DNA of 64,000 nt from the NCBI GenBank assembly GCA_014860445.1, contig JACZJT010000010.1, positions 62,001 to 126,000 of the forward strand. Direction: 5' to 3'. The number at the start of each line of letters is the position of its first letter. The stretch's first letter is position 1. This stretch comes from Burkholderiales bacterium (GTDB lineage Bacteria > Pseudomonadota > Gammaproteobacteria > Burkholderiales > SG8-39). Below are positions 18,241 to 28,733 of this stretch, in pieces. A program made the translations under genes and the position numbers. The notes under the pieces are model-generated. The model was not told the origin of the DNA, made no database searches, and saw only the letters and a program-made list of their open reading frames with translations.

Positions 18241-18663
18241 TCATTCTGCCGCGGCCTGCAAGTGCGCGTGCAAGGCCAGTTGCAGTGCCGAGCGATCGAT
18301 CGCGCGCGGGACGCCCGCCCGTTGCGCTTCGCTCCAAACAGAGTCGGGAAAATGCCGGTCGTCCGAAAAGCGTGCGATCACATGCCAGTGCAGGTGTGCG
18401 ACCCTGTTGCCCAGGCTCGCGAGATTGATTTTCGCGGGTCGCATCAACTCCCGCAAAGCGGACTCCGCGGCAAACACCACGCGCATAAGCCTCTGCCTGG
18501 TCGGTGCGTCAAGATCGCTCATTTCGCTCACATGATGATTAAGGATTACGCGGCAGAATCCGGGGTAGTGCTGATCGTCCACCAGGACCACGCGGCACAG
18601 TTCGTCCCGCCACAGGGTTTCCCCACCGGCAGAATTACACAACTCGCAGGATGCAACTGTCAA
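18241..18663 (-). CDS. HIT-family nucleotide-binding protein
   Basis: 140 residues. The histidine-triad motif HLHWHVIARF is present near residue 92, with the preceding N(L)xSLGN type loop. The N-terminus has SCELCNS, a CxxC often found in bacterial HIT proteins of the HINT/diadenosine-hydrolase branch. Members hydrolyse nucleoside phosphoramidates or dinucleoside polyphosphates. It lies between the 1307-residue oxidoreductase gene (upstream, 228 bases away) and the 535-residue unknown gene, all on the same strand. Confidence 0.86.
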   Translation of the reverse strand: MTVASCELCNSAGGETLWRDELCRVVLVDDQHYPGFCRVILNHHVSEMSDLDAPTRQRLMRVVFAAESALRELMRPAKINLASLGNRVAHLHWHVIARFSDDRHFPDSVWSEAQRAGVPRAIDRSALQLALHAHLQAAAE

Positions 18664-18891
18664 CTTGTTCTCGCCGGAGCTGAAGCATAGGCGCCGAGCG
18701 TGATTAATTCACAAGCTTCGGACCGCCGGCCAATTCTGGCGGGGCTGCCGGCAGCGGCTTTCGGCGAGGCTGCGCTGCGGAATCAGCATAGCAGAATTTC
18801 TGTGCTTCATCGGTCCGGCGGACCGCTTTCCGCTCCATCCCTTGCGATGCCTTGTGCGAGATGCTCCTGCGGATCTGTCCGGTGCGCTCGA

Positions 18892-21800
18892 TCAGAGCAA
18901 CACGCGCTCGATGCCGCCATGGTTCGCTTTGGCCACATAGTCGGCCATCCAGTCTGCGCCCAGGGTATGCGTGGCGATCTCGACCACTATATAGTCGGCG
19001 CTGGTGCCGGCGTCATCGTCGTAGCGCGCCAGGCCCTGCAGGCAGGAAGGGCAGGAAGTGAGAATCTTGACCTCTCCCTTGAAGTCTCCGCCGCCGCCGG
19101 CGCGCGCCGCGGCGACCCCTTTCTTCATTTCCTCTTCCTTGCGAAACCGCACCTGGGTGGAGATATCCGGCCGGGTGAGTGCGAGCGTACCCGCTTCGCC
19201 GCAGCAACGCTCGTTCAAGCGCACTTCGCCGCCCATGAGCTGGTTGACGACCTTGAGCGGCTGGTAGGTCTTCATCGGCGTGTGGCAGGGGTCGTGGTAC
19301 ATGTAGCGCACGCCGGCCACGCCCTCGAGCTTCACCCCTTTTTCGAGCAGATACTCGTGGATGTCCAGCAGGCGGCAGCCGGGGAAGATCTTGTCGAATT
19401 CGTATTTCTGCAGCTGGTCCATGCAGGTGCCGCAGGACACGATCACGGTCTTGATGTCCAGGTAGTTGAGCGTGTTGGCGACGCGGTGAAACAGCACGCG
19501 GTTGTCCGTGATGATGCGCCGCCCCGCTTCTTCTTCGCCGGCGGCGGTTTGCGGATAGCCGCAGCACAAATAGCCGGGCGGCAGCACGCACTGCGTGCCG
19601 ATGGAGTAGAGCATCGCCTGCGTTGCCAGACCGACCTGGCTGAACAGCCGCTCGGAGCCGCAGCCCGGAAAGTAAAACACCGCGTCGGAGTCTTCGGTCA
19701 CCTTGGCCGGATCGCGGATGATGGGCACGATGTGGCGGTCCTCGAGCTCGAGCAGCGCGCGCGCGGTGCGTTTGGGAAGCTTGCCCGGCATGGGTTTGTT
19801 GATGAAGTGCACCACTTGCGCCCGGACCGGCGCCCGCCCGGTGCTCGAAGGTGGCCGCCGCGTCTGGCGCTGCGCCAAGCCGAGCATTTTCGCGGCGCTG
19901 TAGGCGAGCCGCTGCGCCCGGTAGCCCCATTCGATCATCAGCTTGCGCGCGATCTTGATGGTGTTTGGGTTGGTGGCGTTCAGAAACAGCATCGACGCCG
20001 CCGTGCCCGGATTGAATTTCTTCTTCCCCTGCTTGCGCAGCATATTGCGCATCGCGATCGAGACGTCGCCAAAATCGATGTCCACCGGGCAGGGGTTGGC
20101 ACACTTGTGGCATACGGTGCAATGATCGGCGACATCGCCGAACTCATCGAAATGCCTGAGGGAGATGCCGCGGCGCGTCTGCTCCTCATAGAGGAAGGCT
20201 TCGATCAGCAAAGACGTGGCGAGGATCTTGTTTCTCGGACTGTAGAGCAGATTGGCGCGCGGGACATGGGTGGCGCACACCGGTTTGCACTTGCCGCAGC
20301 GCAGGCAATCCTTGATCGAGTCGGCAATGCTGCCGGTCTCCGACTGCTCCATGATCAGCGACTCGGCGCCGATCAGGCTGAAACTCGGCGTGTAGGCGTT
20401 GCGCAGATCACCGCCCGCCAGTAATTTGCCGGCGTTGAAGCGGCCTTGCGGATCCGCTTTGTCCTTGTAGCTGCGGAAAGCCTCGACTTCGTGCGCGTCG
20501 AGGTACTCGAGCTTGGTGATGCCGATGCCGTGTTCGCCCGATATCACGCCGTCCAGCGATTTCGCCAGGCGCATGATGCGCGCCACCGCCGCGTTGGCCT
20601 GGCGCAGCATGTCGTAGTTGTCCGAGTTGACCGGAATGTTGGTGTGCACATTGCCGTCGCCGGCGTGCATGTGCAGCGCCACGAACACGCGCGCCTTGAG
20701 TACGCTTTGGTGTATGGCGCGGCACGCCTCCAGGATATGGCGGAATACCAGGCCGTCGAACAGTTGCTCCAGTTCGTCGCGTACTTCGTCTTTCCATGAA
20801 ACGCGCACGCTGTGGTCCTGTAGAACGGAGAACACGGTGCGCCCCGCATGGGTGACCGCGGCGAGGCCGGGAACCGCGTCGGCGCGCGCCTCGGCCACGG
20901 GCAGGTCGAGGTTGGCGAGCAGATACTGCCAGCGCGAGCGCGTTCTGGCGAGGTGTTCGCGCGCGGCTTCGCGCCGGTCGCCGAGAAACTCGGGCGCGGG
21001 CAGCGTTTCCCCGTGCTGGACCAGGGGCAGTTCTCCCTGGAAATACTCGTCAAGCGCATCGAGCAGGGCAAGCTTGTTCGAAATCGACAGTTCGATATTG
21101 ATGCGTTCGATCCCGTCGGAATAGTCGCCCAGGCGCCCCAGCGGTATCACCACGTCCTCGTTGATCTTGAACGCATTGGTGTGCTTGGCGATGGCAGCGG
21201 TGCGCGCGCGGTCGAGCCAGAAGCTGCGCCGTGTTTCCGCTGAGACTGCGACGAAGCCCTCGCCTCCGCGGGCGTTGGCGATACGCACCACCTGCGAAGC
21301 GGCCGCCGCGACTGCGTCTTCGTCTTCGCCGACGATGTCGCCGATCAGCACCATTTTCGGCCTTCCGGCCCCGCCCGCCTGGCGCTTGGCCTTGGTCGCA
21401 TAGCCCACCGCCTTCAGGTAGCGCTCGTCCATGTGTTCCAGCCCGGCGAGCATCACCGGTCGCCCGTCCCCGCCGGTCGCGCCGGCGCGGGTGTCGAGGT
21501 AGTCCTTGATTTCGACGATGGCCGGCACCGAGTCGCGCACCTGTCCGAAAAATTCCAGACAAACCGTGCGGATCGCGGCGGGCATTCTGTGCAGAATGAA
21601 ACGTGCGGAGGTGATAATGCCGTCGCACCCCTCTTTCTGGATGCCGGGAAGCCCGGAAAGGAACTTGTCCGTTACGTCCTTGCCCAGACCGGCCTTGCGA
21701 AAGCGCGCGCCCGGGATATTGAGAATTTCCGGCTCGCCGAAGGGGGTCCTGCCGTCGCGGCGGTAGCGTTGCACCCGGAAGCGCGTCGCCGCCGCATCAT

Positions 21801-22815
21801 GGATTTTGCCGAGGTTGTGGTCCAGTCGCGTAACTTCGAGGAAATAGCCGTTCGCATCCACCATGCGCCAGGACACGAGGTTGTCCAGCGCAGTGCCCCA
21901 CAACACCGCCTTCTTGCCACCCGCGTTCATGGCGACATTGCCGCCGATGCAGGAAGCGTCGGCCGAGGTCGGGTCGACCGCAAAGACCTGCCCCGCTTCT
22001 TCCGCCGCTTCCATTACGCGCTTGGTCACCACCCCTGCGCCGCAGCGTATGGTTGCGACCCTGTTTGCGACGCCCGGCAGCTCGCTTTCTTCGACGGCGC
22101 CCAACGTGTCGAGTTTTTCGGTATTGATGACGGCGGAAAGCCGCGTGAGGGGTACTGCGCCGCCGGTGTAGCCGGTGCCGCCGCCACGCGGAATAATGGT
22201 AAGTCCGAGGTCGATGCAGTCGCGCACTACCGCGGCGACTTCGTCTTCGCTGTCCGGATAGATGACGACGAACGGGTATTCGACGCGCCAGTCGGTGGCG
22301 TCCGTCACATGAGACACGCGCGACAGGCCGTCGAACTGGATGTTGTCCCTGCGCGTGCTGCGGCACAGTTTTTTCAGCGCGAGGCGCCGCAGCGCCGCCA
22401 CCTCGGCGAAGCCGGCGGCGAAGTTGTCGACTGCGTTGCGTCCGCTCTCCAACAGAAATGCAACCCGCTCTGCACGCGCGGTTTGTTGCGCCCTGGTTCC
22501 GGTATCCGCGTCGACCTCAGCGAGATACTGCCTGCGGCGTTTTTCAATCTCGTCCAGGCGGTGGCGCATGGCTTCGATCAGCGCCGCGCGCCGACCGGGG
22601 TTGTCGAGCAGGTCGTCCTGCAGATAGGGATTGCGCGATACCACCCAGATATCACCCAGTACTTCGTAGAGCATGCGCGCCGAGCGCCCGGTTCTGCGTT
22701 CCGAGCGAAGTTCGTGCAGCGTGTCCCAGGCCTTTTCGCCGAGCAGGCGCAGCACGATCTCCCGATCGGAGAACGAAGTGTAATTGTAGGGAATCTCGCG
22801 CAGCCGGGCGCTCAT
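18892..22815 (-). CDS. Giant FAD/FMN-binding oxidoreductase fused to 4Fe-4S and CCG domains (DUF3683 type)
   Basis: 1307 residues. In order: an N-terminal DUF3683-like helical region (about 1-150), an FAD-binding PCMH domain (about 170-400, with [17 protein letters not shown] as the FAD diphosphate loop), an FAD-linked oxidase C-terminal domain (about 600-830, with [15 protein letters not shown] and [13 protein letters not shown]), two 4Fe-4S ligand sets ([11 protein letters not shown] near 870, [14 protein letters not shown] near 935), and a CCG-type cysteine-rich region ([34 protein letters not shown]). This combines the GlcD/D-lactate dehydrogenase flavoprotein with the GlcF/heterodisulfide-reductase-type electron acceptor in one chain. 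It probably oxidises a 2-hydroxy acid and passes electrons to the quinone pool. The actual substrate is unknown. Confidence 0.85.
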   Translation of the reverse strand: MSARLREIPYNYTSFSDREIVLRLLGEKAWDTLHELRSERRTGRSARMLYEVLGDIWVVSRNPYLQDDLLDNPGRRAALIEAMRHRLDEIEKRRRQYLAEVDADTGTRAQQTARAERVAFLLESGRNAVDNFAAGFAEVAALRRLALKKLCRSTRRDNIQFDGLSRVSHVTDATDWRVEYPFVVIYPDSEDEVAAVVRDCIDLGLTIIPRGGGTGYTGGAVPLTRLSAVINTEKLDTLGAVEESELPGVANRVATIRCGAGVVTKRVMEAAEEAGQVFAVDPTSADASCIGGNVAMNAGGKKAVLWGTALDNLVSWRMVDANGYFLEVTRLDHNLGKIHDAAATRFRVQRYRRDGRTPFGEPEILNIPGARFRKAGLGKDVTDKFLSGLPGIQKEGCDGIITSARFILHRMPAAIRTVCLEFFGQVRDSVPAIVEIKDYLDTRAGATGGDGRPVMLAGLEHMDERYLKAVGYATKAKRQAGGAGRPKMVLIGDIVGEDEDAVAAAASQVVRIANARGGEGFVAVSAETRRSFWLDRARTAAIAKHTNAFKINEDVVIPLGRLGDYSDGIERINIELSISNKLALLDALDEYFQGELPLVQHGETLPAPEFLGDRREAAREHLARTRSRWQYLLANLDLPVAEARADAVPGLAAVTHAGRTVFSVLQDHSVRVSWKDEVRDELEQLFDGLVFRHILEACRAIHQSVLKARVFVALHMHAGDGNVHTNIPVNSDNYDMLRQANAAVARIMRLAKSLDGVISGEHGIGITKLEYLDAHEVEAFRSYKDKADPQGRFNAGKLLAGGDLRNAYTPSFSLIGAESLIMEQSETGSIADSIKDCLRCGKCKPVCATHVPRANLLYSPRNKILATSLLIEAFLYEEQTRRGISLRHFDEFGDVADHCTVCHKCANPCPVDIDFGDVSIAMRNMLRKQGKKKFNPGTAASMLFLNATNPNTIKIARKLMIEWGYRAQRLAYSAAKMLGLAQRQTRRPPSSTGRAPVRAQVVHFINKPMPGKLPKRTARALLELEDRHIVPIIRDPAKVTEDSDAVFYFPGCGSERLFSQVGLATQAMLYSIGTQCVLPPGYLCCGYPQTAAGEEEAGRRIITDNRVLFHRVANTLNYLDIKTVIVSCGTCMDQLQKYEFDKIFPGCRLLDIHEYLLEKGVKLEGVAGVRYMYHDPCHTPMKTYQPLKVVNQLMGGEVRLNERCCGEAGTLALTRPDISTQVRFRKEEEMKKGVAAARAGGGGDFKGEVKILTSCPSCLQGLARYDDDAGTSADYIVVEIATHTLGADWMADYVAKANHGGIERVLL

Positions 22816-22831
22816 CGGGAACCCATGGCCG

Positions 22832-23644
22832 TCACGACGGACCCGCCGTGGAGCCGTTCTCGGCTATAGCCGGGTCGTTCGGCGGCGCGAACACATCGCG
22901 GTAGCTGGCGTAAAAGCTCGCAAACAGGGTGGGGACGTAGGTGAGCATCACCGGCAGCATCACCAGGATGAACGCATTCTGCGATTTGTTTCCCAGGAGT
23001 CCGCGCACCAGCAAAGCCAGCACGAACAGTGTGAGGCTGCAGATTATGCCTAGGAGCACCAGCGCGAGACCGTAGGTGAAAAAGGCCCGCCAATTGCTCA
23101 ACGTGGCAAAAAAGCTGTAGAACAAGGCCTGCGTGGCGGGAAGTTCGCGCCAGATTGACAGGGCGGGTGCGAACCAGAACGCGGCCAGCACGGGCATGTA
23201 CAGGGCGCCGGCGAGCATCGCCGCGCCGGCCAGGCTGCCGTTCTCGAATGCCGCGGCGGGCGGTTTTTCGCCGAATACCATCATCTGCATCAGCAGCCCG
23301 CCATCGACCAGCGCAGACAAACCGAGGATGACGAGTCCGCTCGCCAGGTAGAAGCCGCCCTGCCGCAGCAGCGCGGGCAGGTTCGATCTGAATCCGGAGA
23401 ACAGCATGTCGAAGCCGAGCTTGCGGCCCTGGTCGAGTTCCCGGCTCGCGATCATGAAGCTGGCCGAGAATGCGGGGATCAGCACGGTTGCGGCAAACCA
23501 TCCGATCACCGGAATCATGCCCAGTATCTGCATCAGCATGATGTAGGACAGGGTCAGGAATGCCCACATCGCCGGGCTCTTGCGAAACAGCGCAAATCCG
23601 GTCAGCACCCAGTTCCAGCCATGGTTTGCGGGAACGGTGTTCAT
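22832..23644 (-). CDS. BPSS1780-type integral membrane protein
   Basis: 270 residues from the ATG at 23644, with five or six hydrophobic segments. The start region ([17 protein letters not shown]) and alternation of membrane helices match the family annotated in Betaproteobacteria after Burkholderia BPSS1780, which has no known function. The frame is open to 23713 but that start would overlap the thrB stop by 44 bases; the ATG at 23644, 25 bases after thrB, gives the usual family N-terminus. It is probably cotranscribed with thrB. Confidence 0.72.
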   Translation of the reverse strand: MNTVPANHGWNWVLTGFALFRKSPAMWAFLTLSYIMLMQILGMIPVIGWFAATVLIPAFSASFMIASRELDQGRKLGFDMLFSGFRSNLPALLRQGGFYLASGLVILGLSALVDGGLLMQMMVFGEKPPAAAFENGSLAGAAMLAGALYMPVLAAFWFAPALSIWRELPATQALFYSFFATLSNWRAFFTYGLALVLLGIICSLTLFVLALLVRGLLGNKSQNAFILVMLPVMLTYVPTLFASFYASYRDVFAPPNDPAIAENGSTAGPS

Positions 23645-23669
23645 GTTTTCTGCAGGCGTTCGCGTGGCG

Positions 23670-24614
23670 TCAGATCCATGGCACATCGCCTGAATGGGTG
23701 ATACGCAGTTCAAGGATGCGGCGAAAGTGCTCGGGATCGTGCGCGTGCACCAGTTCGCCCGCTCGCGGAAGGTAGAAGTCGTAGAGCCGCGATAGCCAGA
23801 ACCGCAAGGCCGCGGCCCGCAACATCACCGGCCAGGCCCCATGCTCCTCGGAAGTGAACGATCGTTTGGCATGGTAGGCGGCAAGCAGCGCGCGCGCCCG
23901 CGTTGCATCGATGCCGCCCGCCGCGTCGACGCACCAATCGTTGACCGTAACCGCCACGTCGAACAGCAGGCAATCGACGCCGGCAAAGTAGAAATCGATC
24001 ACGCCGCCTATGCGCTCGCCGGCGAACAGAACGTTGTCGCGGAACATGTCGGCGTGGATGGGCCCGCGCGGCAGGTCATCGCACCTGTGCTGCGACTGGA
24101 ATTCGAGTTCCGAGCGCAGCAGTTCGGCGCGCGCATCATCGAGGAAAGGACTTACCTGGGGCGCTGCCTCGCGCCACCAGCGCGGTCCGCGCGGATTCGC
24201 GAGCCGGCCCGCGTAGCTCAGGCCGGCAAGATGGATATCGGCGAGCGTGCCGCCGACCTGGCCGCAATGCTCAGGTGTCGGCGCAGCGACGGCCTCGCCC
24301 TGCAGCCTGGACATCAGCGCCGCGGGCTTGCCGTTCAGCTCCGAAAACATCCGTCCCTGGAGGTCGATCGCCGGCGCCGGGCTGGGGATTCCACGCTGTG
24401 CGAGATGCGCCATCAGTCCGAGATAGAACGGCAATTCGCCCGGCGTAAGTTTCTCGAACAAGGTCAGCACATAGCTCCCGCCTGTCACGGTGACAAAATA
24501 GTTGGTATTTTCGATGCCTGCGGCGATGCCTTGCATCCGCACCAGCGTTCCCAGGCGGTAGGACTTTAACCAAACAGATAACTGCTCGGGCGTGACCGGA
24601 GTAAAAACTGACAT
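23670..24614 (-). CDS. thrB: Homoserine kinase, aminoglycoside-phosphotransferase-fold type
   Basis: 314 residues. This is the ThrB form found in Pseudomonas and Betaproteobacteria, of the APH/choline-kinase fold, not the GHMP form of E. coli. Marks are MSVFTPVTPEQL at the start, the ATP-binding region GIENTNYFVTVTGG (about 33-46), FEKLTPGELPFYL, the catalytic HADMFRDNVLF (187-197, Asp189 as base) and the metal-binding IDFYFAG near 206. It phosphorylates L-homoserine on the route to threonine. It is near threonine-unrelated genes; the BPSS1780-type gene follows by 25 bases. Confidence 0.93.
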   Translation of the reverse strand: MSVFTPVTPEQLSVWLKSYRLGTLVRMQGIAAGIENTNYFVTVTGGSYVLTLFEKLTPGELPFYLGLMAHLAQRGIPSPAPAIDLQGRMFSELNGKPAALMSRLQGEAVAAPTPEHCGQVGGTLADIHLAGLSYAGRLANPRGPRWWREAAPQVSPFLDDARAELLRSELEFQSQHRCDDLPRGPIHADMFRDNVLFAGERIGGVIDFYFAGVDCLLFDVAVTVNDWCVDAAGGIDATRARALLAAYHAKRSFTSEEHGAWPVMLRAAALRFWLSRLYDFYLPRAGELVHAHDPEHFRRILELRITHSGDVPWI

Positions 24615-24693
24615 GCGGGCAATGGCAATGAGCCGTGGGCAAAGGGGCTGCGGGATTTACCTCGCAGTGCCTAGCCCGGACCCGGCGCCTGGT

Positions 24694-25026
24694 TCAGAAT
24701 GAATGAATCACCCACTGCGGCACGCGCAGGCCGGAGTCGAAGGAATCACGCCGGCTCATCACGCCGTTGCCGGCCTCGTCTATCAGAAAGTACGGCACGC
24801 CGTGCGGTGGTGTAACCTTCATCGCGTAGAGCTTGCCGTTGATGCGATACTCCTCGACTTTGTCTTCGCCGCGTTTGGTGATCGTGACCTGTGGTTCCAG
24901 CGCCGGATCAAGTGCGAGGCCGGGCGGCGGAGGTGGAGGCTCCGGCAACGGTTCGAGCTTGGGCGGTTGCTGCGCCGCAAGCGGAAGCGCGATTCCGAGT
25001 AGTGCAATTCCTAACAAGCGGCGCAT
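24694..25026 (-). CDS. DUF2782-type secreted protein
   Basis: 110 residues from the ATG at 25026, which starts a signal peptide (RRLLGIALLGIALPLAAQ). A Pro-rich stretch (EPLPEPPPPPPG) is followed by a beta-rich domain (VTITKRGEDKVEEYRINGKLYAMKVTPPHGVPYFLIDEAGNG, only parts of which are conserved: the EEYR.NG.LY.MKV core). This is the DUF2782 family, always small, exported and typical of Beta- and Gammaproteobacteria, often adjacent to polA, as here. Function unknown. Confidence 0.82.
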   Translation of the reverse strand: MRRLLGIALLGIALPLAAQQPPKLEPLPEPPPPPPGLALDPALEPQVTITKRGEDKVEEYRINGKLYAMKVTPPHGVPYFLIDEAGNGVMSRRDSFDSGLRVPQWVIHSF

Positions 25027-25084
25027 GACGGGCTTCCGGTTTTGGTGGCGTTGATGGCGAATTTTAGCAGATTCCAACACCGTC

Positions 25085-25807
25085 TCAGAGATTGAGTAGG
25101 TTCTCGCGTTCCGCCGGTAAAGGCGCAAACCCCCTTTTCTCGTAGTACTTGAAGATGGCTTCGACGATCGCCGCCGGCTCGTCGATCGTTTGCACCAGAT
25201 CCAGGTCCGCCGGATCGATCATATGCTCCGCCTGCAGATGGTCGCGGAACCAGTCCAGCAGCCCGCGCCAGAACGGCGAATGCACCAGGATGATGGGCAT
25301 TTTTCGCGTTTTGCCGGTCTGCACGAGGGTAAGCGCTTCGCACAACTCGTCCATCGTGCCGAACCCCCCCGGCAGCACGACATAGGCGGTTGCGAACTTG
25401 ACGAAGCTGACCTTGCGCGCAAAAAAATGGTGGAAGGTGAGGCTGATGTCCTGAAAACGATTGCTGAGCTGTTCGTTCGGCAACTGGATATTCAGACCCA
25501 CCGAGGGAGACTTGCCGAAAAAGGCGCCCTTGTTGGCGGCTTCCATGATCCCGGGGCCGCCACCGGAAATCACCGAGAACCCGGCGTCCGAAAGCAGCCG
25601 CGCAATTTTTTCCGCGAGCAGGTAGTAGGGGGAGTCCACGGGTACGCGCGCGCTGCCGAACAGGCTCACCGCGGGGCGGATCTGTGCGAGGCGCTCCGTT
25701 GCCTCGACGAATTCTGACATAATCCCGAATATCCGCCAGGACTCGCGCGCGTTGTGGGCCATGTCTGCTGCGCCGGCGTCAGCCGGCCGCGGAATTTTTC
25801 CATTCAT
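25085..25807 (-). CDS. LOG/TIGR00730-family protein (cytokinin riboside 5'-monophosphate phosphoribohydrolase type)
   Basis: About 240 residues. It has the Rossmann-type lysine-decarboxylase-like fold of LOG proteins, with SLFGSARVP, GGGPGIMEAANKGA and PGGFGTMDEL, the last being the catalytic PGGxGTxxE motif. The ESWRIFGIMSEFVEA segment ahead of this is conserved in the larger proteobacterial group, so the start must lie upstream of it. I use the ATG at 25807, which has AGAGGC 8 bases upstream; the ATG at 25762 is the alternative. The predicted activity is hydrolysis of the N-glycosidic bond of a nucleoside 5'-monophosphate. It is divergent from polA with starts only 13 bases apart. Confidence 0.85.
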   Translation of the reverse strand: MNGKIPRPADAGAADMAHNARESWRIFGIMSEFVEATERLAQIRPAVSLFGSARVPVDSPYYLLAEKIARLLSDAGFSVISGGGPGIMEAANKGAFFGKSPSVGLNIQLPNEQLSNRFQDISLTFHHFFARKVSFVKFATAYVVLPGGFGTMDELCEALTLVQTGKTRKMPIILVHSPFWRGLLDWFRDHLQAEHMIDPADLDLVQTIDEPAAIVEAIFKYYEKRGFAPLPAERENLLNL

Positions 25808-25819
25808 ACCCGTGCCTCT

Positions 25820-28522
25820 ATGAAAACCCTGTTGTTGGTGGATGGTTCGTCTTACCTCTACCGCGCGTTTCACGCGCTGCCCGACTTGCGCAACGCGCGC
25901 GGCGAGCCCACCGGCGCGATCTACGGTGTGCTCAACATGCTACGTCGGCTCGCTGCCGACTACAAGCCGGACTATCTCGCTTGCGTGTTCGACGCCAAGG
26001 GCAAGACGTTTCGCGACGACTGGTATGCCGATTACAAGGCCAACCGCCCGTCCATGCCGGACGACCTCGTGCGCCAGATCGAGCCCCTGCATCAGGCGGT
26101 GGTCGCGCTGGGCTGGCCGCTGCTGATGATCGACGGGGTCGAGGCCGACGACGTGATCGGCACGCTGGCGCGCCAGGCGGCCGAGGGGGGTATGCGCTGC
26201 GTCGTCTCGACCGGTGACAAGGATCTGACCCAGTTGGTCAACGAGCGCGTCAGCCTGATCAATACCATGAACAACGAACGCCTGGACGAGGCCGGGGTCG
26301 AGGCCAAGTTCGGCGTGCCGCCGCGCCTGATCCTCGATTACCTAACCCTGGTCGGCGACAGCGTGGACAACGTGCCCGGCGTGGACAAAGTCGGACCGAA
26401 GACCGCGGTCAAGTGGCTCACCCAATATGGTTCCCTCGACGCGATCGTAGAGCACGCCGGGGAAATCGGCGGTGTCGTAGGCAAGAATTTGCGCAATGCG
26501 CTGCCTTGGCTGCCGCAGGCGAAAAAGCTGCTTACCGTGTACTGCGATGTGCCGCTGCCGGTGAAACCGGAAGACCTGCTGCCGCAGCCCTGCGGCGAAG
26601 CCGAGCTGACCGGTCTATTCCAGCGCTTCGGCTTCAAGAGCTGGCTGAAAGAGACGGCGCAGGAAAGCGCGGCGGCAAGTGCTCCCGCACAGCCGCGCGT
26701 AGAGCCCGAGCCCTTAGAGCGGCACTACGAAACCATCATCGACGAAGCGCAGTTGGCCGGTTGGCTGAAACTGCTAGACAGCGCCGACCTGGTCGCTTTC
26801 GACACCGAGACCACGGGCCTCGACCCCTTGACGGCGCAGCTGGTGGGCATGTCGTTTTGCGCCGAGCCGGGGCGGGCCGGATACCTGCCGCTTGCGCATA
26901 ATTACGCCGGCGCGCCGCAACAAATTGGCGTGGCGCGGGCGCTCGCATTGCTGCGGCCCTGGCTGGAGGACGCGACCAAGCCCAAACTCGGTCAGAACCT
27001 CAAGTACGACGAGCATGTGCTCGCCAATCACGGTGTCCGGCTTCGCGGCGTGGCGCACGATACGCTGCTTGAGTCCTATGTGCTCGAGTCGCATTTGCGC
27101 CACGACATGGGCTCGCTCGCCGAACGCCATCTGCATCTGCCGACCATCAGCTATGACGAGGTCACCGGCAAGGGGGCGCAGCGCATCGGTTTCGAGCAGG
27201 TGAGCGTGGAGCGCGCAACGGAATATTCCGCCGAAGACGCCGACGTGACCTTGCGGCTGCACCGGTGCCTCTACCCCAAGGTGCAGGCCGAAGCCGGCCT
27301 CGAATTCATTTATCGGCAAATTGAGCTGCCGTCGCGCGAAGTGTTGTTCAGGATGGAGCGCACCGGCGTGCTCATCGACGCCGCGCTGCTCGACGCGCAA
27401 AGCCGCGAACTCGGGCAGAAAATGATGGAGCTGGAACACAAGGCGCATCAGGAGGCCGGCCAGCCCTTCAATCTGAATTCACCCAAGCAGATCGGTGAAA
27501 TCTTCTTCGAGCGCCTGCAACTGCCGGTGCTGAAAAAAACCCCCAGCGGCGCGCCTTCCACCGACGAAGAGGTGCTGGAGCGGCTCGCCGCCGACTACCC
27601 GCTGCCGAAGACTCTGCTCGAATACCGCGCGCTCACCAAGCTCAAGTCCACCTATACGGACAAGTTGCCGCGCATGGTCAACCCCGCTACCGGGCGCGTG
27701 CATACCAACTACGCGCAGGCGACGGCGGTGACCGGGCGCCTGGCCAGTACCGATCCGAATCTGCAGAACATTCCGGTGCGAACACCCGAAGGCCGGCGTA
27801 TTCGCGAAGCATTCATTGCACCGGTCGGTGGCGTGATCGTTTCGGCGGATTATTCGCAGATCGAATTGCGCATCATGGCGCACATTTCGCGCGATGCAAA
27901 CCTGCTGCGCGCGTTTGCCGCGGGCGAAGACGTGCACCGAGCGACTGCTGCGGAGATTTTCAACCGCAGCCTGCACGAGGTCACGCCCGAAGAGCGTCGC
28001 TACGCCAAGGTGATCAACTTCGGCCTGATCTACGGCATGTCCGCTTTCGGCGTGGCGCAGGCGCTCGGCCTGGAGCGCGCCACCGCACAGGCCTATATCG
28101 ACAGTTATTTCACGCGCTATCCCGGTGTGGCGCAATACATGCAGCAAACACGCGAACAGGCGCGCGAGCGCGGTTATGTCGAGACGGTTTTCGGCCGCCG
28201 GCTGTGGCTCGCCGAGATCCGGGCCGGCAACGCCGGCCGGCGGCAGGGCGCCGAGCGCGCCGCGATCAACGCGCCGATGCAGGGGACGGCCGCGGACCTG
28301 ATCAAACTTTCCATGATTGCCGTGCAGGACTGGCTGGACCGGGAGGGTTTGTCGGCCACCCTGGTCATGCAGGTGCATGACGAACTGGTGCTCGAAGTAC
28401 CGCAGGCGGAGCTCTCGCGGGTGCGCGAGGAACTGCCCCGCCTGATGACCGGTGTGGCCCAACTCGAGGTGCCCCTTGTCGTTGATGTGGGAGTCGGTGC
28501 AAACTGGGAGCAGGCGCACTAG
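25820..28522 (+). CDS. polA: DNA polymerase I
   Basis: 900 residues with all three activities. The 5'-3' exonuclease domain is at 1-290 (LLLVDGSSYLYRAFHA, GVEADDVIGTLA, STGDKDLTQLV). The 3'-5' proofreading domain is complete: Exo I is FDTETTGLDP near 330, Exo II is GQNLKYDEHVL near 390 and Exo III is YSAEDADVTLRL near 468. The polymerase domain follows, with DPNLQNIPVRTPEGR, SADYSQIELRI (motif A) near 676 and VMQVHDELVLEVP (motif C) near 850. The ORF is open 22 codons upstream, but the ATG at 25820 gives the canonical MKTLLLVDGSSYLYR. Confidence 0.96.
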   Translation: MKTLLLVDGSSYLYRAFHALPDLRNARGEPTGAIYGVLNMLRRLAADYKPDYLACVFDAKGKTFRDDWYADYKANRPSMPDDLVRQIEPLHQAVVALGWPLLMIDGVEADDVIGTLARQAAEGGMRCVVSTGDKDLTQLVNERVSLINTMNNERLDEAGVEAKFGVPPRLILDYLTLVGDSVDNVPGVDKVGPKTAVKWLTQYGSLDAIVEHAGEIGGVVGKNLRNALPWLPQAKKLLTVYCDVPLPVKPEDLLPQPCGEAELTGLFQRFGFKSWLKETAQESAAASAPAQPRVEPEPLERHYETIIDEAQLAGWLKLLDSADLVAFDTETTGLDPLTAQLVGMSFCAEPGRAGYLPLAHNYAGAPQQIGVARALALLRPWLEDATKPKLGQNLKYDEHVLANHGVRLRGVAHDTLLESYVLESHLRHDMGSLAERHLHLPTISYDEVTGKGAQRIGFEQVSVERATEYSAEDADVTLRLHRCLYPKVQAEAGLEFIYRQIELPSREVLFRMERTGVLIDAALLDAQSRELGQKMMELEHKAHQEAGQPFNLNSPKQIGEIFFERLQLPVLKKTPSGAPSTDEEVLERLAADYPLPKTLLEYRALTKLKSTYTDKLPRMVNPATGRVHTNYAQATAVTGRLASTDPNLQNIPVRTPEGRRIREAFIAPVGGVIVSADYSQIELRIMAHISRDANLLRAFAAGEDVHRATAAEIFNRSLHEVTPEERRYAKVINFGLIYGMSAFGVAQALGLERATAQAYIDSYFTRYPGVAQYMQQTREQARERGYVETVFGRRLWLAEIRAGNAGRRQGAERAAINAPMQGTAADLIKLSMIAVQDWLDREGLSATLVMQVHDELVLEVPQAELSRVREELPRLMTGVAQLEVPLVVDVGVGANWEQAH

Positions 28523-28581
28523 TGTTCCGAATCGTTAGTTCGTTGAATTATTGCCCGGCGTAAAGATAATGGTTGAAACGG

Positions 28582-28683
28582 AAAAGCGGCGAAAACGGCG
28601 CCAGACTAGGCGCAAAGCGCAGCAAGGTTGGACACCTTGCGAGCATTTGCAACGCCGTATGGCGTCGTTTCTCGGCGTCTTTT
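28582..28683 (+). repeat. Structured intergenic element with nested hairpins after polA
   Basis: The 211-base gap after polA contains an outer inverted repeat, AAACGGCGCCA at 28593-28603 against TGGCGTCGTTT at 28660-28670 (10 of 11 pair), flanked by AAAAG and CTTTT. Inside it are three hairpins in a row: GCGC-AAA-GCGC at 28610-28620, GCAAGGT-5-ACCTTGC at 28622-28640 and ACGCC-GTAT-GGCGT at 28652-28665 (the last competes with the outer arm). The run ends in CTTTTCTTC. It could be the polA terminator, a small RNA or a REP/MITE-type repeat. Confidence 0.5.
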
Positions 28684-28733
28684 CTTCAGCGAATTAGCGA
28701 TTCGGGACACCAGGGTCTGTTGACAATTCGCAC

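Noticed and set aside
21433-22869. 478-codon plus-strand frame
   Set aside because: Antisense to the 1307-residue oxidoreductase.
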